Assembly: GCA_040905365.1 (NCBI GenBank)
Contig: JBBDRQ010000009.1
Location: 1 to 58,623, forward strand
Source of the DNA: JAHWKV01 sp040905365
GTDB lineage: Bacteria > Actinomycetota > CADDZG01 > JAHWKV01
DNA length: 58,623 nt
Reading direction: 5' to 3'
The notes under the pieces were generated by a model, which ran no database searches, was not told the DNA's origin, and saw nothing but the letters and a program-made list of their open reading frames with translations. Position numbers and translations under genes: made by a program. Shown one piece after another: positions 18,764-26,366 of the stretch; position 1 is the stretch's first letter; each line of letters opens with the position of its first letter.

Positions 18764-20169
18764 CCGAGGTTGCCTTTCTCTCCGCTGCCGAGCTGCTGAC
18801 CCGGTTTCGGTCCAGACAACTGTCCCCCGTGGAGGCGGCCGAGGCCTGCCTGAAGCAGATCGACAAGTACAACCCGGCGGTGAATGCCGTTTGCCTGGTC
18901 GACGCCGACCGGACGCTCGAGCAGGCCCGCGCCTCGGAGCGGCGCTGGCAGTCCGGCGACCCGGCCGGGCCGCTCGACGGCGTGCCTACGGCCATAAAAG
19001 ACGTATTCCTCACCGCCGGCTGGCCTACCCTCAAGGGGTCGAAACTATCCGACCCCAACCTGATCGAGGACGTCGACGCTCCGGCGGTCGCCGCCCTGCG
19101 CGAGGCCGGTGCGGTGTTCATTGGTAAGACCACCACCCCGGAGCTCGGGTGGAAAGGGGTTACCGACTCGCCTCTGTCCGGGCCCACCCGCAACCCTTGG
19201 GACCCGTCCCGCACGGCGGGGGGCTCTAGCGGGGGCAGCGCGGCGGCGCTGATGTTGGGGATGGGTACCCTGGCCACCGGGACCGACGCCGGCGGGTCGA
19301 TCCGGATTCCGGCGTCGTTTTGCGGCCACCCCGGGATCAAGCCGACCCTGGGCCGGGTGCCGCACTGGCCCCCGCCGCCCTACGGCACGCTGGCTCAGGC
19401 CGGGCCCATGGCGCGCGACGTGGCCGACTTGGCGCTGATGATGGACGTGCTGGTCCGTCCCGACCCCAGGGACTGGACCTCGCTGCCCCCGGAGACCGTC
19501 AAGTACCGGGAGTGCGTCGAACTCGGCGTCAAGGGTCTGCGGATCGCGTTTAGCCCGGATCTGGGCCGGGTGCGGGTGGATCCGGAGGTGGCCGGCCTGG
19601 TGGCGGCCGCGGTGGAGGTATTTGCCGATCTGGGCGCGCAGGTCGAACACGAGACCCCCGGGTTTGCCGATCCGGACCGCACCTTCGAGGTCTTGTGGAA
19701 CTGCAGCGCGGTCCGAGCTACCCGGATGTACTCGGATGAACAGTTGGAGCTGCTGGATCCGGGGCTGAAATGTATTGCCGACGAGGGCCGGGGATGCTCG
19801 ATAGCGGACTACATGCAGGCGGTGCAGGCCCAGGCCGAGCTCGGCGTCACGATGGGGCTGTTCCACCAGCGGTGGGACCTGTTGCTGACGCCGACTATGC
19901 CGATCCCGGCATTTGAAGCCGGAAGGGACGTGCCTGTGGGTTGGCAGGATTACCGGTGGCAGTCGTGGACGCCGTTTACTTACCCGTTCAATATCACCCA
20001 GCAGCCGGCGGCGTCGGTGCCTTGCGGTTTTACTGAATCGGGGCTGCCCGTAGGTCTGCAGATAGTCGGAGCCCGCAACGCGGACGCGCTCGTGCTGCAG
20101 GCGGCGGCAGCCTACGAGCGGGCCCGGCCCTCCGACCGGCGCCCGCCTATGCTCAAAGATCACAACTAG
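18760..20169 (+). CDS. Amidase signature family hydrolase
   Basis: 469 residues. The Ser-cisSer-Lys triad of the family is visible: Lys80 in DGVPTAIKDVF, cis-Ser in GGSSGGSAAA (154-163) and nucleophile Ser180 in GTDAGGSIRIP. Length and motif spacing match monofunctional amidases rather than GatA. It overlaps the upstream dehydrogenase (ATGA), and its stop overlaps the Shine-Dalgarno of the aldehyde dehydrogenase. Expected to hydrolyse a small amide to acid and ammonia, feeding the downstream oxidative steps. The true substrate is unknown. Confidence 0.92.
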   Translation: MTEVAFLSAAELLTRFRSRQLSPVEAAEACLKQIDKYNPAVNAVCLVDADRTLEQARASERRWQSGDPAGPLDGVPTAIKDVFLTAGWPTLKGSKLSDPNLIEDVDAPAVAALREAGAVFIGKTTTPELGWKGVTDSPLSGPTRNPWDPSRTAGGSSGGSAAALMLGMGTLATGTDAGGSIRIPASFCGHPGIKPTLGRVPHWPPPPYGTLAQAGPMARDVADLALMMDVLVRPDPRDWTSLPPETVKYRECVELGVKGLRIAFSPDLGRVRVDPEVAGLVAAAVEVFADLGAQVEHETPGFADPDRTFEVLWNCSAVRATRMYSDEQLELLDPGLKCIADEGRGCSIADYMQAVQAQAELGVTMGLFHQRWDLLLTPTMPIPAFEAGRDVPVGWQDYRWQSWTPFTYPFNITQQPAASVPCGFTESGLPVGLQIVGARNADALVLQAAAAYERARPSDRRPPMLKDHN

Positions 20170-20179
20170 GAGGTTGGCA

Positions 20180-21601
20180 GTGGACCAGACGCCTGTTTTT
20201 ATCGGCGGCGAGCCCGTTACCACCGGATCCGACGGAGTGGAGGTGACCAACCCGTACTCCGGCGAGGTGATAGCGGTAGTGCCGCGCTGCGGGGCCGACG
20301 AGGTTGACCGCGCCTGCCGGGCTGCGGCGGCGGCGCTGGCCCGGGACGATTTTCCCCAGTACGAGCGGGCGGCCGTGCTGGAGCGGGCGGCGGGCCTGCT
20401 GCGTGGCCGCACGGAAGAGTTCGCCCAGTTGATAACCGCAGAGTCCGCCAAGCCGATTCGCACCGCCCGGGTGGAGGCCGCCCGCGCGGTGGATACGTTC
20501 ACCTTTGCCGCGGTGGAGGCGCGCAAGCTCTCTGGGGAGATGGTTGCTATGGAAGCTTCCGCGTCGGGATCGGGGAAGTTTGGCTTCTCGTTCAGGGTCC
20601 CCATCGGACCGGTAGCGGCGATAACGCCGTTTAACTTCCCGCTGAACCTGGTGGCCCACAAACTGGCTCCGGCTATTGCGGCCGGCTGTCCGGTCGTGCT
20701 GAAGCCCGCTCCACAGACGCCCCTGACAGGGTTGAGGTTATGCGAGCTGCTGGTGGAGGCGGGGCTTCCCGCCGACTGGGTCTCCACGGTCACCGACTCC
20801 GGCAAGGAGGCCGGCGAACCGCTGGTCGCTCACGACATCCCGGCGATGATCACCTTCACCGGCAGCGCTCCGGTCGGCTGGATGATCGCCGGCGCGGCTC
20901 CCAAAAAGCGGGTGGCCCTGGAGCTGGGAGCGAACTCGCCGCTGATCGTGGAGCCCGACGCCGACCTGGCCAAGATCGCGGCCAAGGTCAAGGTGGCCGG
21001 CTTCTCGCACGCCGGGCAAAGCTGCATCTCCGTGCAAAGGGTCATAGTGCACCGCAGCGTGCATGAGCAGATGCTGGAGCACCTGCGCCGGGAGGCCGAG
21101 TCCATCGTGGTAGGCGACCCCGCCGACGACGCCACCGACCTGGGTCCGCTCATCAAGCCCTCCGAGGCGCAGCGGGTGAAGGAGTGGGTAGACGAGGCGG
21201 TCTCCGGGGGCGGCAGGCTGATCAGCGGAGGTGCGGTCACCGGCGACGGCATCATGCAGCCCACGATCGTCGACGGCGCTCCCGAGGCCTCCAAGCTGTG
21301 CATCCGGGAGGTGTTCGGTCCGGTCATCATCACCGTCGCCTACGACGACTTCGACCAAGCGCTGGAGATTGCCAACAACACCGAGTTCGGGCTGCACGTG
21401 GGCGTGTTCACCAACGACCTGCCCAAGGCCCTCAAGGCCGCCCGCAAGCTCGAGTTCGGCGGTGTGCTGATCAACGAGGTGCCGACCTTCCGGGCGGACC
21501 AGCAGCCCTACGGCGGCGTGCGCGAATCGGGCAATACCCGGGAGGGTCCCGCCTACACGGTGCTGGAGATGACCGAACCGCGGTTCGTAAGCCTGCAGTA
21601 G
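20180..21601 (+). CDS. Aldehyde dehydrogenase
   Basis: 473 residues from GTG 20180; AGGAGG at 20168-20173 gives a 6-nt spacing to this GTG, whereas TTG 20174 would abut it. Catalytic Asn152 (TPFNFP), Glu248 (ALELGANSP) and Cys282 (HAGQSCISVQR) are present. The C-terminal GNTREGPAYTVLEMTEPR matches the lactaldehyde/phosphonoacetaldehyde/semialdehyde branch rather than betaine-aldehyde enzymes. It probably oxidises the aldehyde formed by one of the island's aminotransferases, giving a carboxylic acid and NAD(P)H. Confidence 0.93.
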   Translation: MDQTPVFIGGEPVTTGSDGVEVTNPYSGEVIAVVPRCGADEVDRACRAAAAALARDDFPQYERAAVLERAAGLLRGRTEEFAQLITAESAKPIRTARVEAARAVDTFTFAAVEARKLSGEMVAMEASASGSGKFGFSFRVPIGPVAAITPFNFPLNLVAHKLAPAIAAGCPVVLKPAPQTPLTGLRLCELLVEAGLPADWVSTVTDSGKEAGEPLVAHDIPAMITFTGSAPVGWMIAGAAPKKRVALELGANSPLIVEPDADLAKIAAKVKVAGFSHAGQSCISVQRVIVHRSVHEQMLEHLRREAESIVVGDPADDATDLGPLIKPSEAQRVKEWVDEAVSGGGRLISGGAVTGDGIMQPTIVDGAPEASKLCIREVFGPVIITVAYDDFDQALEIANNTEFGLHVGVFTNDLPKALKAARKLEFGGVLINEVPTFRADQQPYGGVRESGNTREGPAYTVLEMTEPRFVSLQ

Positions 21602-21611
21602 GTGCAAGCCG

Positions 21612-22769
21612 GTGGCCAACCTGGTGTTCCCGGCTGAGGAGTTCGAGGCCCGGGTAGAGGATGTCCGTAAGGTGATGCGCGGCCGGGGGGTCGAGGCCCT
21701 GCTTATCACCAGCCCGGAGAACATCTATTACCTGGTGGGGCTCAGCCACCAGGGATATTTCGCTTTCACGATGCTGGTCTTTCCGGTGGAGGGTCAGCTG
21801 TACCTGGTGACCCGCTCGATGGAGCGACTCACGGTGACCGAGCAGGCCCGCCAGGTTGAGCACGTCGGCTTCACCGACCAGGAGGAGCCTTGGACGGCGG
21901 TGGTTGAGGCGGTGGAGCGGACCGGACTCAGCACGGCCCGGGTCGGAGTGGAGCTGGACAACATGTTTTTTCCGCCGCTGGTGTGGGAGATGACCCGAGA
22001 CGGTTTGCCCGGCGTGGAGTGGATCAACGGATCGGGTGTTGTCGAACAGATCCGGATGCTCAAGTCACCGCTGGAGATCGAGTCCATCCAGCAGGCTGCG
22101 GCCCTCTCCGACCGGGCGATCCGGTCCGGTATCGGCCGGGCCGGGGTGGGCATGAACGAGCGGGAGGTTGCCGCCGAGGTCATGCGATCGATGATCCTCG
22201 GCGGCAGCGAGCACCCGGGGTTCGTGCCGCTGGTGCGCTCGAAGCGCTATCTGCTGCACGAGCACACCACCTGGCGGGACTCGGTGCTGCGGGCGGGGGA
22301 CGGACTGTTCATGGAACTGTCGGCATCGATCAACCGGTATCACGCGCCGCTGGCGAGAATTGCGTACCTGGGCCGTCCGCCTACCGGGGTGGAGCACTCG
22401 GCGCAGATCTGCCAGACGGGCCTGGACGCGGTGTGCGAGGCGCTGAAGCCGGGGGTAACCAGCGGGCAGGTGTATGAGGCCTGGCAGGCTGTGATCGACG
22501 ATGCGCTGGGCCCCGGGGTTTACGCCCGCCACCACTGCGGCTACAGCGTAGGGATCGGTTTTCCGCCGAGCTGGGTGGGAGGGGCCACCGTAATAGGCTT
22601 GCGGCCGGCGGGCACAGTCCACATCCGCGCAACTATGGTGTTCCACGTGTTGTCCTGGCTGCTGGGCACCGAGCTGCCCGATTACGTGCTGAGCGACACC
22701 GTCTTGGTTACGGAGACCGGCGGCGAGCTGCTGACCACTACCCGCCGCCGCCCCATAGTCATTAACTGA
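21612..22769 (+). CDS. M24-family (creatinase-like) hydrolase lacking metal ligands
   Basis: 385 residues with a creatinase N-domain (about 10-140) and a pita-bread domain (150-380). The positions that are metal-binding Asp in aminopeptidases read FMELSASINRYHAPLAR (Glu235, His244), and the final acidic ligand is replaced in TMVFHVLSWLLG, so this is a metal-free member like creatinase or ectoine hydrolase DoeA/EutD. HHCGYSVGIGFPPSW (307-321) holds active-site His. It starts at GTG 21612 with weak AGGTG upstream, 10 nt after the aldehyde dehydrogenase. It likely opens a C-N ring or amidine bond. Ectoine hydrolase is one candidate, but no DoeB homologue is nearby. Confidence 0.82.
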   Translation: MANLVFPAEEFEARVEDVRKVMRGRGVEALLITSPENIYYLVGLSHQGYFAFTMLVFPVEGQLYLVTRSMERLTVTEQARQVEHVGFTDQEEPWTAVVEAVERTGLSTARVGVELDNMFFPPLVWEMTRDGLPGVEWINGSGVVEQIRMLKSPLEIESIQQAAALSDRAIRSGIGRAGVGMNEREVAAEVMRSMILGGSEHPGFVPLVRSKRYLLHEHTTWRDSVLRAGDGLFMELSASINRYHAPLARIAYLGRPPTGVEHSAQICQTGLDAVCEALKPGVTSGQVYEAWQAVIDDALGPGVYARHHCGYSVGIGFPPSWVGGATVIGLRPAGTVHIRATMVFHVLSWLLGTELPDYVLSDTVLVTETGGELLTTTRRRPIVIN

Positions 22770-22787
22770 TTGGAAGCGCCGCCTCAC

Positions 22788-23963
22788 TTAGAACTTCGGG
22801 ATGAGCGGTGTGTCGATCGTTCGGGCCGGATCGTGGAAGCCCATCTTCGACCCCTGCTTGCGGTACCGTTCGGCGTGCTCGGCCAGCTTGTCCGCATCCA
22901 GGGCAACCCCTAAGCCGGGGCCATCGGGGATCCGCAGCCTTCCGCTGCGGTAAGTCAGGGGGCCGCCCTCGAGCACGTCGTCGGCCAGCAGAGCTACATA
23001 AGACTGGTTGGCGTAAACGAAGTTGGCCGTGGAGGCGATTGCGTGGGCCGCGGCCATGGTGGCGATGCCGAGCTCGCCCAGGCTGTGTTTGACCACGGGG
23101 AACCCGCCGGCCTCGGCTATGCCTGCGGAGCGCTTCATGTTGAGCAGGCCCCCGTCCATCTGGTTGTCCACCGAGATAGCGTCGGCTGCACCCGTTTTCA
23201 CTGCGGCCAGCACGTCTTGTTGGGTCCAGGTGGCCTCGTTGGCAAGCAGGGGAATGCCGAGGCGGCTGCGCAGGTACGCCATCTCGGTCAGGTTGCGGCC
23301 CGAGACGGGCTGTTCGACGAATTCGAGGTCGAGGTGCTCGAGTTCGGAGACGATGCGCAGGGTCGCGGCCGTGGTCCAGGCTTCGTTGGCGTCGATGCGG
23401 ATGCGCGGGCCCGGCCCGGCTCCCTCGCGCACGGCCTCGACCACCTCAATGTCGGCCTTGGGGTCGCCCCAGCCGACCTTGACGTAGAGGGTTTCAAAGC
23501 CTTGCTCGACGCCGGCACGGGCGCTTGCCTTGACCGACTCGGGAGTGTCGCGCACCACGTACCAGATGTAGGGGACGGCGTCCCGAATCCGGCCCCCGAG
23601 CAGGTTCACCAAAGGCTGGCCGCTCAGTTTGCCCAGGATGTCCCAACACGCCATCTCCACCGCGGCGATGGCCGGGCTGGTGGCCCTTACGTGGTGCCAG
23701 GTGCCCACCGCGTCGATCTTGCGAACCACTCGCTCGATGCGCAGGGGGTCCTCGCCGATCACCAGCCCTCCCAGGGAATCGAAGACCGCCAGGACGATGT
23801 CGGCGCTGGGGTAGGCGGGGGCTTCTCCGAGCCCTACGACGCCCTCGTCCGTGTCGATCTCAACGACGATGCTGATCAGGCCGCGGCGGCCTCCGAAGGC
23901 CCACAGCTCATGGCCGGTGAAAGGTACTGCTACCGGCGTGGTACGGATGCCGGTGATTTTCAA
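22788..23963 (-). CDS. Enolase-superfamily enzyme, mandelate-racemase type
   Basis: 391 residues. An N-terminal capping domain is followed by a TIM barrel. Catalytic Lys162 (YVKVGW), metal ligands Asp191 (DANEAW), Glu217 (EQP) and Glu243 (ANEA), and an Asp266-His293 dyad (SVDNQ; VKHSLGELG) mark the mandelate-racemase subgroup rather than the muconate-cycloisomerase one, where Lys would replace Asp266. It probably abstracts an alpha proton from a carboxylate substrate (racemase, epimerase or dehydratase). It begins with TTG 23963, one base past the stop of the GabT-like gene, so they form one operon. Confidence 0.88.
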   Translation of the reverse strand: MKITGIRTTPVAVPFTGHELWAFGGRRGLISIVVEIDTDEGVVGLGEAPAYPSADIVLAVFDSLGGLVIGEDPLRIERVVRKIDAVGTWHHVRATSPAIAAVEMACWDILGKLSGQPLVNLLGGRIRDAVPYIWYVVRDTPESVKASARAGVEQGFETLYVKVGWGDPKADIEVVEAVREGAGPGPRIRIDANEAWTTAATLRIVSELEHLDLEFVEQPVSGRNLTEMAYLRSRLGIPLLANEATWTQQDVLAAVKTGAADAISVDNQMDGGLLNMKRSAGIAEAGGFPVVKHSLGELGIATMAAAHAIASTANFVYANQSYVALLADDVLEGGPLTYRSGRLRIPDGPGLGVALDADKLAEHAERYRKQGSKMGFHDPARTIDTPLIPKF

Positions 23964-23964
23964 C

Positions 23965-25212
23965 TTACCCGACCGCTTCCGCCAGTGCCGTGGTGAACGT
24001 TTCTACTGCCGAATCGATTTGGCTCTCATCGACTATCAGCGGCGGGATAAACCGCACCACCTGACCGTACGCGCCGCACGGCAGCAGCAGCAGTCCCAGC
24101 TCGTTGGCGCGGCTGCGGGCTTTGGCCGAAAGGCCGCCGTTGGGGTTGCCGTCGGTGTCGATCAACTCGACCCCGACCATCAGGCCGCGGCCGCGCACGT
24201 CCCCGACCAAGCCGTGGTTGCCGATGGCCTCTTGCAGCCCCGCCATCAGCTGCCTTCCGCGCTCGGCCGCGTTTTCGACGAGGCCCTCCTGCTGCACCAC
24301 GTCCAGCGTGGCCAAAGCGGCCGCGCAGGACACCGCGTTGCCTCCGTAGGTGCCGCCCTGGGATCCGGGCCGGCCCTTGGCCATCAGCTCGCGCGGCGCT
24401 CCGAATGCGGACAGAGGAAATCCGCTGGCCAGCCCCTTGGCCGTGATCACCATGTCGGGTCTGACGTCGAGGTGGTCCAATCCCCAGAACTTGCCCGTCC
24501 GGCCGATGCCGGTTTGGATCTCGTCCATTACAAGCAGCATCCCGTGTTCGTCGCACCGGCGGCGGATTGCCTTGGCGAACTCGGCGGTGACGGGGACGTA
24601 GCCCCCCTCGCCCAGCACCGGCTCCAGGTAAACCGCGGCGGTTTCATCGGGGGCAGTTTGGGTGGCCAGGAGGTGATCGAACTGCTTGAGGCAAAACTCG
24701 ACCGCCGTCGGCTCGTCCCACCCGTAGTGGTATGCGTAGGGGAAGGGCGCTACAAAAACTCCGGCCATTAGGGGCTCCAGCCCGGCCCGCAGGCCGTTTT
24801 TGGAGGTGGTCATCGACAGCGATCCGACCGTCCTTCCGTGGAACCCGCCCTGGAAGACGATCACGTTGGGGCGCTCGGTCGCGTGACGGGCCAGGCGCAG
24901 GGTCGCCTCGACGGCTTCGGTGCCGGCGCTGGCGTAGAAAAACGAGTCGATGCTGGCGGGCATGACCTCCTCCAGCCGCTCGCTCAGCTCCAGCAGGCGC
25001 GGGTGCATGACGGTGGTGTACTGGCCGTGAATGAGGCTGGCGACCTGCTTTTGGGCGGCTTCGACCACCTTGGGGTGGCAGTGTCCGGTGCTGGTCACGC
25101 CGATGCCCGCGGTGAAGTCCAGGTATCGGTCTCCGTCGGCGCCGTACAGGTAGGCGCCTTCGCCCTTGACGGCGTGCACGCCGGTTGCCTGGGTCAACAG
25201 TGGAGATAGCAC
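23965..25212 (-). CDS. 4-aminobutyrate aminotransferase-like class III aminotransferase
   Basis: 415 residues. PLP Lys259 lies in MVITAKGLASGFPLS, SAGTEAVEA (95-103) binds the phosphate and LLVMDEIQTGIGRTGKFW (227-244) holds the catalytic Asp. EPVLGEGGY and QGGFHGRTVGSLSMT are typical of GabT/PuuE. GABA or another omega-amino acid is the likely donor, producing a semialdehyde that the nearby aldehyde dehydrogenase could oxidise. GTG 25212 is 7 nt after TAGACT on the minus strand, suggesting a leaderless transcript. First gene of the pair with the enolase-family enzyme. Confidence 0.9.
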   Translation of the reverse strand: MLSPLLTQATGVHAVKGEGAYLYGADGDRYLDFTAGIGVTSTGHCHPKVVEAAQKQVASLIHGQYTTVMHPRLLELSERLEEVMPASIDSFFYASAGTEAVEATLRLARHATERPNVIVFQGGFHGRTVGSLSMTTSKNGLRAGLEPLMAGVFVAPFPYAYHYGWDEPTAVEFCLKQFDHLLATQTAPDETAAVYLEPVLGEGGYVPVTAEFAKAIRRRCDEHGMLLVMDEIQTGIGRTGKFWGLDHLDVRPDMVITAKGLASGFPLSAFGAPRELMAKGRPGSQGGTYGGNAVSCAAALATLDVVQQEGLVENAAERGRQLMAGLQEAIGNHGLVGDVRGRGLMVGVELIDTDGNPNGGLSAKARSRANELGLLLLPCGAYGQVVRFIPPLIVDESQIDSAVETFTTALAEAVG

Positions 25213-25219
25213 GCGGCCC

Positions 25220-25225
25220 AGTCTA
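25220..25225 (-). promoter_or_regulatory. Leaderless-type -10 element TAGACT
   Basis: On the minus strand TAGACT is followed by 7 nt then GTG 25212, with no Shine-Dalgarno. Confidence 0.45.
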
Positions 25226-25307
25226 GTGGCAAGTGGGTACCTAAGGAAATGTCTGGGGTTGCGGGTGGCCAGTCCTCGATCCGCCCATCCGGTCGGGCCG
25301 GCGCTGC

Positions 25308-25313
25308 TACGCT
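25308..25313 (+). promoter_or_regulatory. Leaderless-type -10 element TACGCT
   Basis: TACGCT stands 6 nt before ATG 25320 and no Shine-Dalgarno is present, so transcription should begin at or next to the start codon. Confidence 0.5.
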
Positions 25314-25319
25314 GCGACT

Positions 25320-26312
25320 ATGAGCGACGAGGATACCGAGGCGCTCGTCGAGGCCGCCCAGCCCAACGACCTGCTCGGACGAGTAGATGCTTTTTGCGAG
25401 CGTCGAGCGTGGGACGAGCTGGTGCGGTTGGCGCTTAGGTGCCGGCAAGCGGTGGAGCGGGGCAAGCAGCTGTGGCCGATTGCCGAGCACATCGACTACC
25501 GGCTTGCCCTCGAGGCCCCGGCCGAGTATGCGGCCGGTGTTTTGGGCCCGGACGCAGGCCGCTTTGCGCACGGACCGCTCACGGAGGTGGCGGCTTCGAC
25601 TCACACTTTCGATGAGCTGCTGCCCTACTTGGAGTCGCCGCTGGTCATAGGAGTGGTGGCGGCCGAGCGGGTACTGCAGGGCGAAGACCTGCGTGAGCGC
25701 CCCGAGGTTTGGGCCGAGGTACTGGAGCTGCCGATGGTGCTTCAGGCCTGGGAGCCCCGGTATCAGGTCGCGGCCTACCGGTCCAGCAAGGTCCATGCCC
25801 CGGCTCCCGAGGTCGATACCCAGCTCACAACCGGTTCTGCGCAGCCCGGAGAGCTGCTCGATGACCACGATCTGCACGGCGCGCTGATGGACCTGGTAAC
25901 GCCTTGGGTGGCAGCCTCGAACGGACGCTCGGAGGTGGCGGTCGTGGAGGGTGCGGCCGCCACCGCTATCGCGGCAGTGGGAGCCGGTGATTTCTCAATC
26001 GGACGTATCGACGGTGCCCAGGCACTGTCGCTGATGGGTTGGGCGGCTGCCAGCGGCGGCGCTCACGGACGGCGGCGGGGCGCGGCGGCCGGAAGATCCG
26101 CGGCCTGGTGGGCCGCGGCAACGCTGTGCGACCTGTACTGGCCGCCCGACCCGGACCGGTTGGGGGAGGAAGTGCGGGCTCTCAAGTGGTACTGGTTTGA
26201 GCCCGCCGGCATGTCGGCCGGGTGGAATCTGAATCTGGCGGTCGAGGACGAGATCGAGGGCTGGGCGGCGGCGATTTGGGCGGAGGACCGGGCGGCGGAG
26301 CCCGCAGGGTAG
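25320..26312 (+). CDS. Uncharacterised protein, 330 aa
   Basis: Soluble, acidic and Ala/Glu-rich, with no signal peptide or TM segment. I recognise no catalytic motif. Visible marks are repeated Trp/Leu-rich helices (WDELVRLALRCRQAVERG, YWPPDPDRLGEEV), a mid-protein Gly/Ala hinge (EGAAATAIAAVGAG) and an Arg-rich patch GGAHGRRRGAAAGR. The mostly helical pattern could be a scaffold or regulatory protein. It stands alone, divergent from the GabT-like gene and about 54 bp upstream of the transporter. Confidence 0.65.
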   Translation: MSDEDTEALVEAAQPNDLLGRVDAFCERRAWDELVRLALRCRQAVERGKQLWPIAEHIDYRLALEAPAEYAAGVLGPDAGRFAHGPLTEVAASTHTFDELLPYLESPLVIGVVAAERVLQGEDLRERPEVWAEVLELPMVLQAWEPRYQVAAYRSSKVHAPAPEVDTQLTTGSAQPGELLDDHDLHGALMDLVTPWVAASNGRSEVAVVEGAAATAIAAVGAGDFSIGRIDGAQALSLMGWAAASGGAHGRRRGAAAGRSAAWWAAATLCDLYWPPDPDRLGEEVRALKWYWFEPAGMSAGWNLNLAVEDEIEGWAAAIWAEDRAAEPAG

Positions 26313-26325
26313 AGGCCGCATCGAG

Positions 26326-26354
26326 CCACGTCTTGTCATCTCCCGTAGACGTGG
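26326..26354. promoter_or_regulatory. Inverted repeat before MFS gene
   Basis: CCACGTC and GACGTGG, 7-bp perfect arms 15 nt apart, lie in the 54-bp gap and end 12 nt before ATG 26367. It may be an operator or a weak intergenic hairpin. No T-run follows, so a terminator is less likely. Confidence 0.3.
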
Positions 26355-26366
26355 TTAATTGGTCAG

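Noticed and set aside
19045..20805. 586-aa minus-strand frame over amidase and aldehyde dehydrogenase
   Set aside because: Spans two well-supported plus-strand genes and has no recognisable domain.
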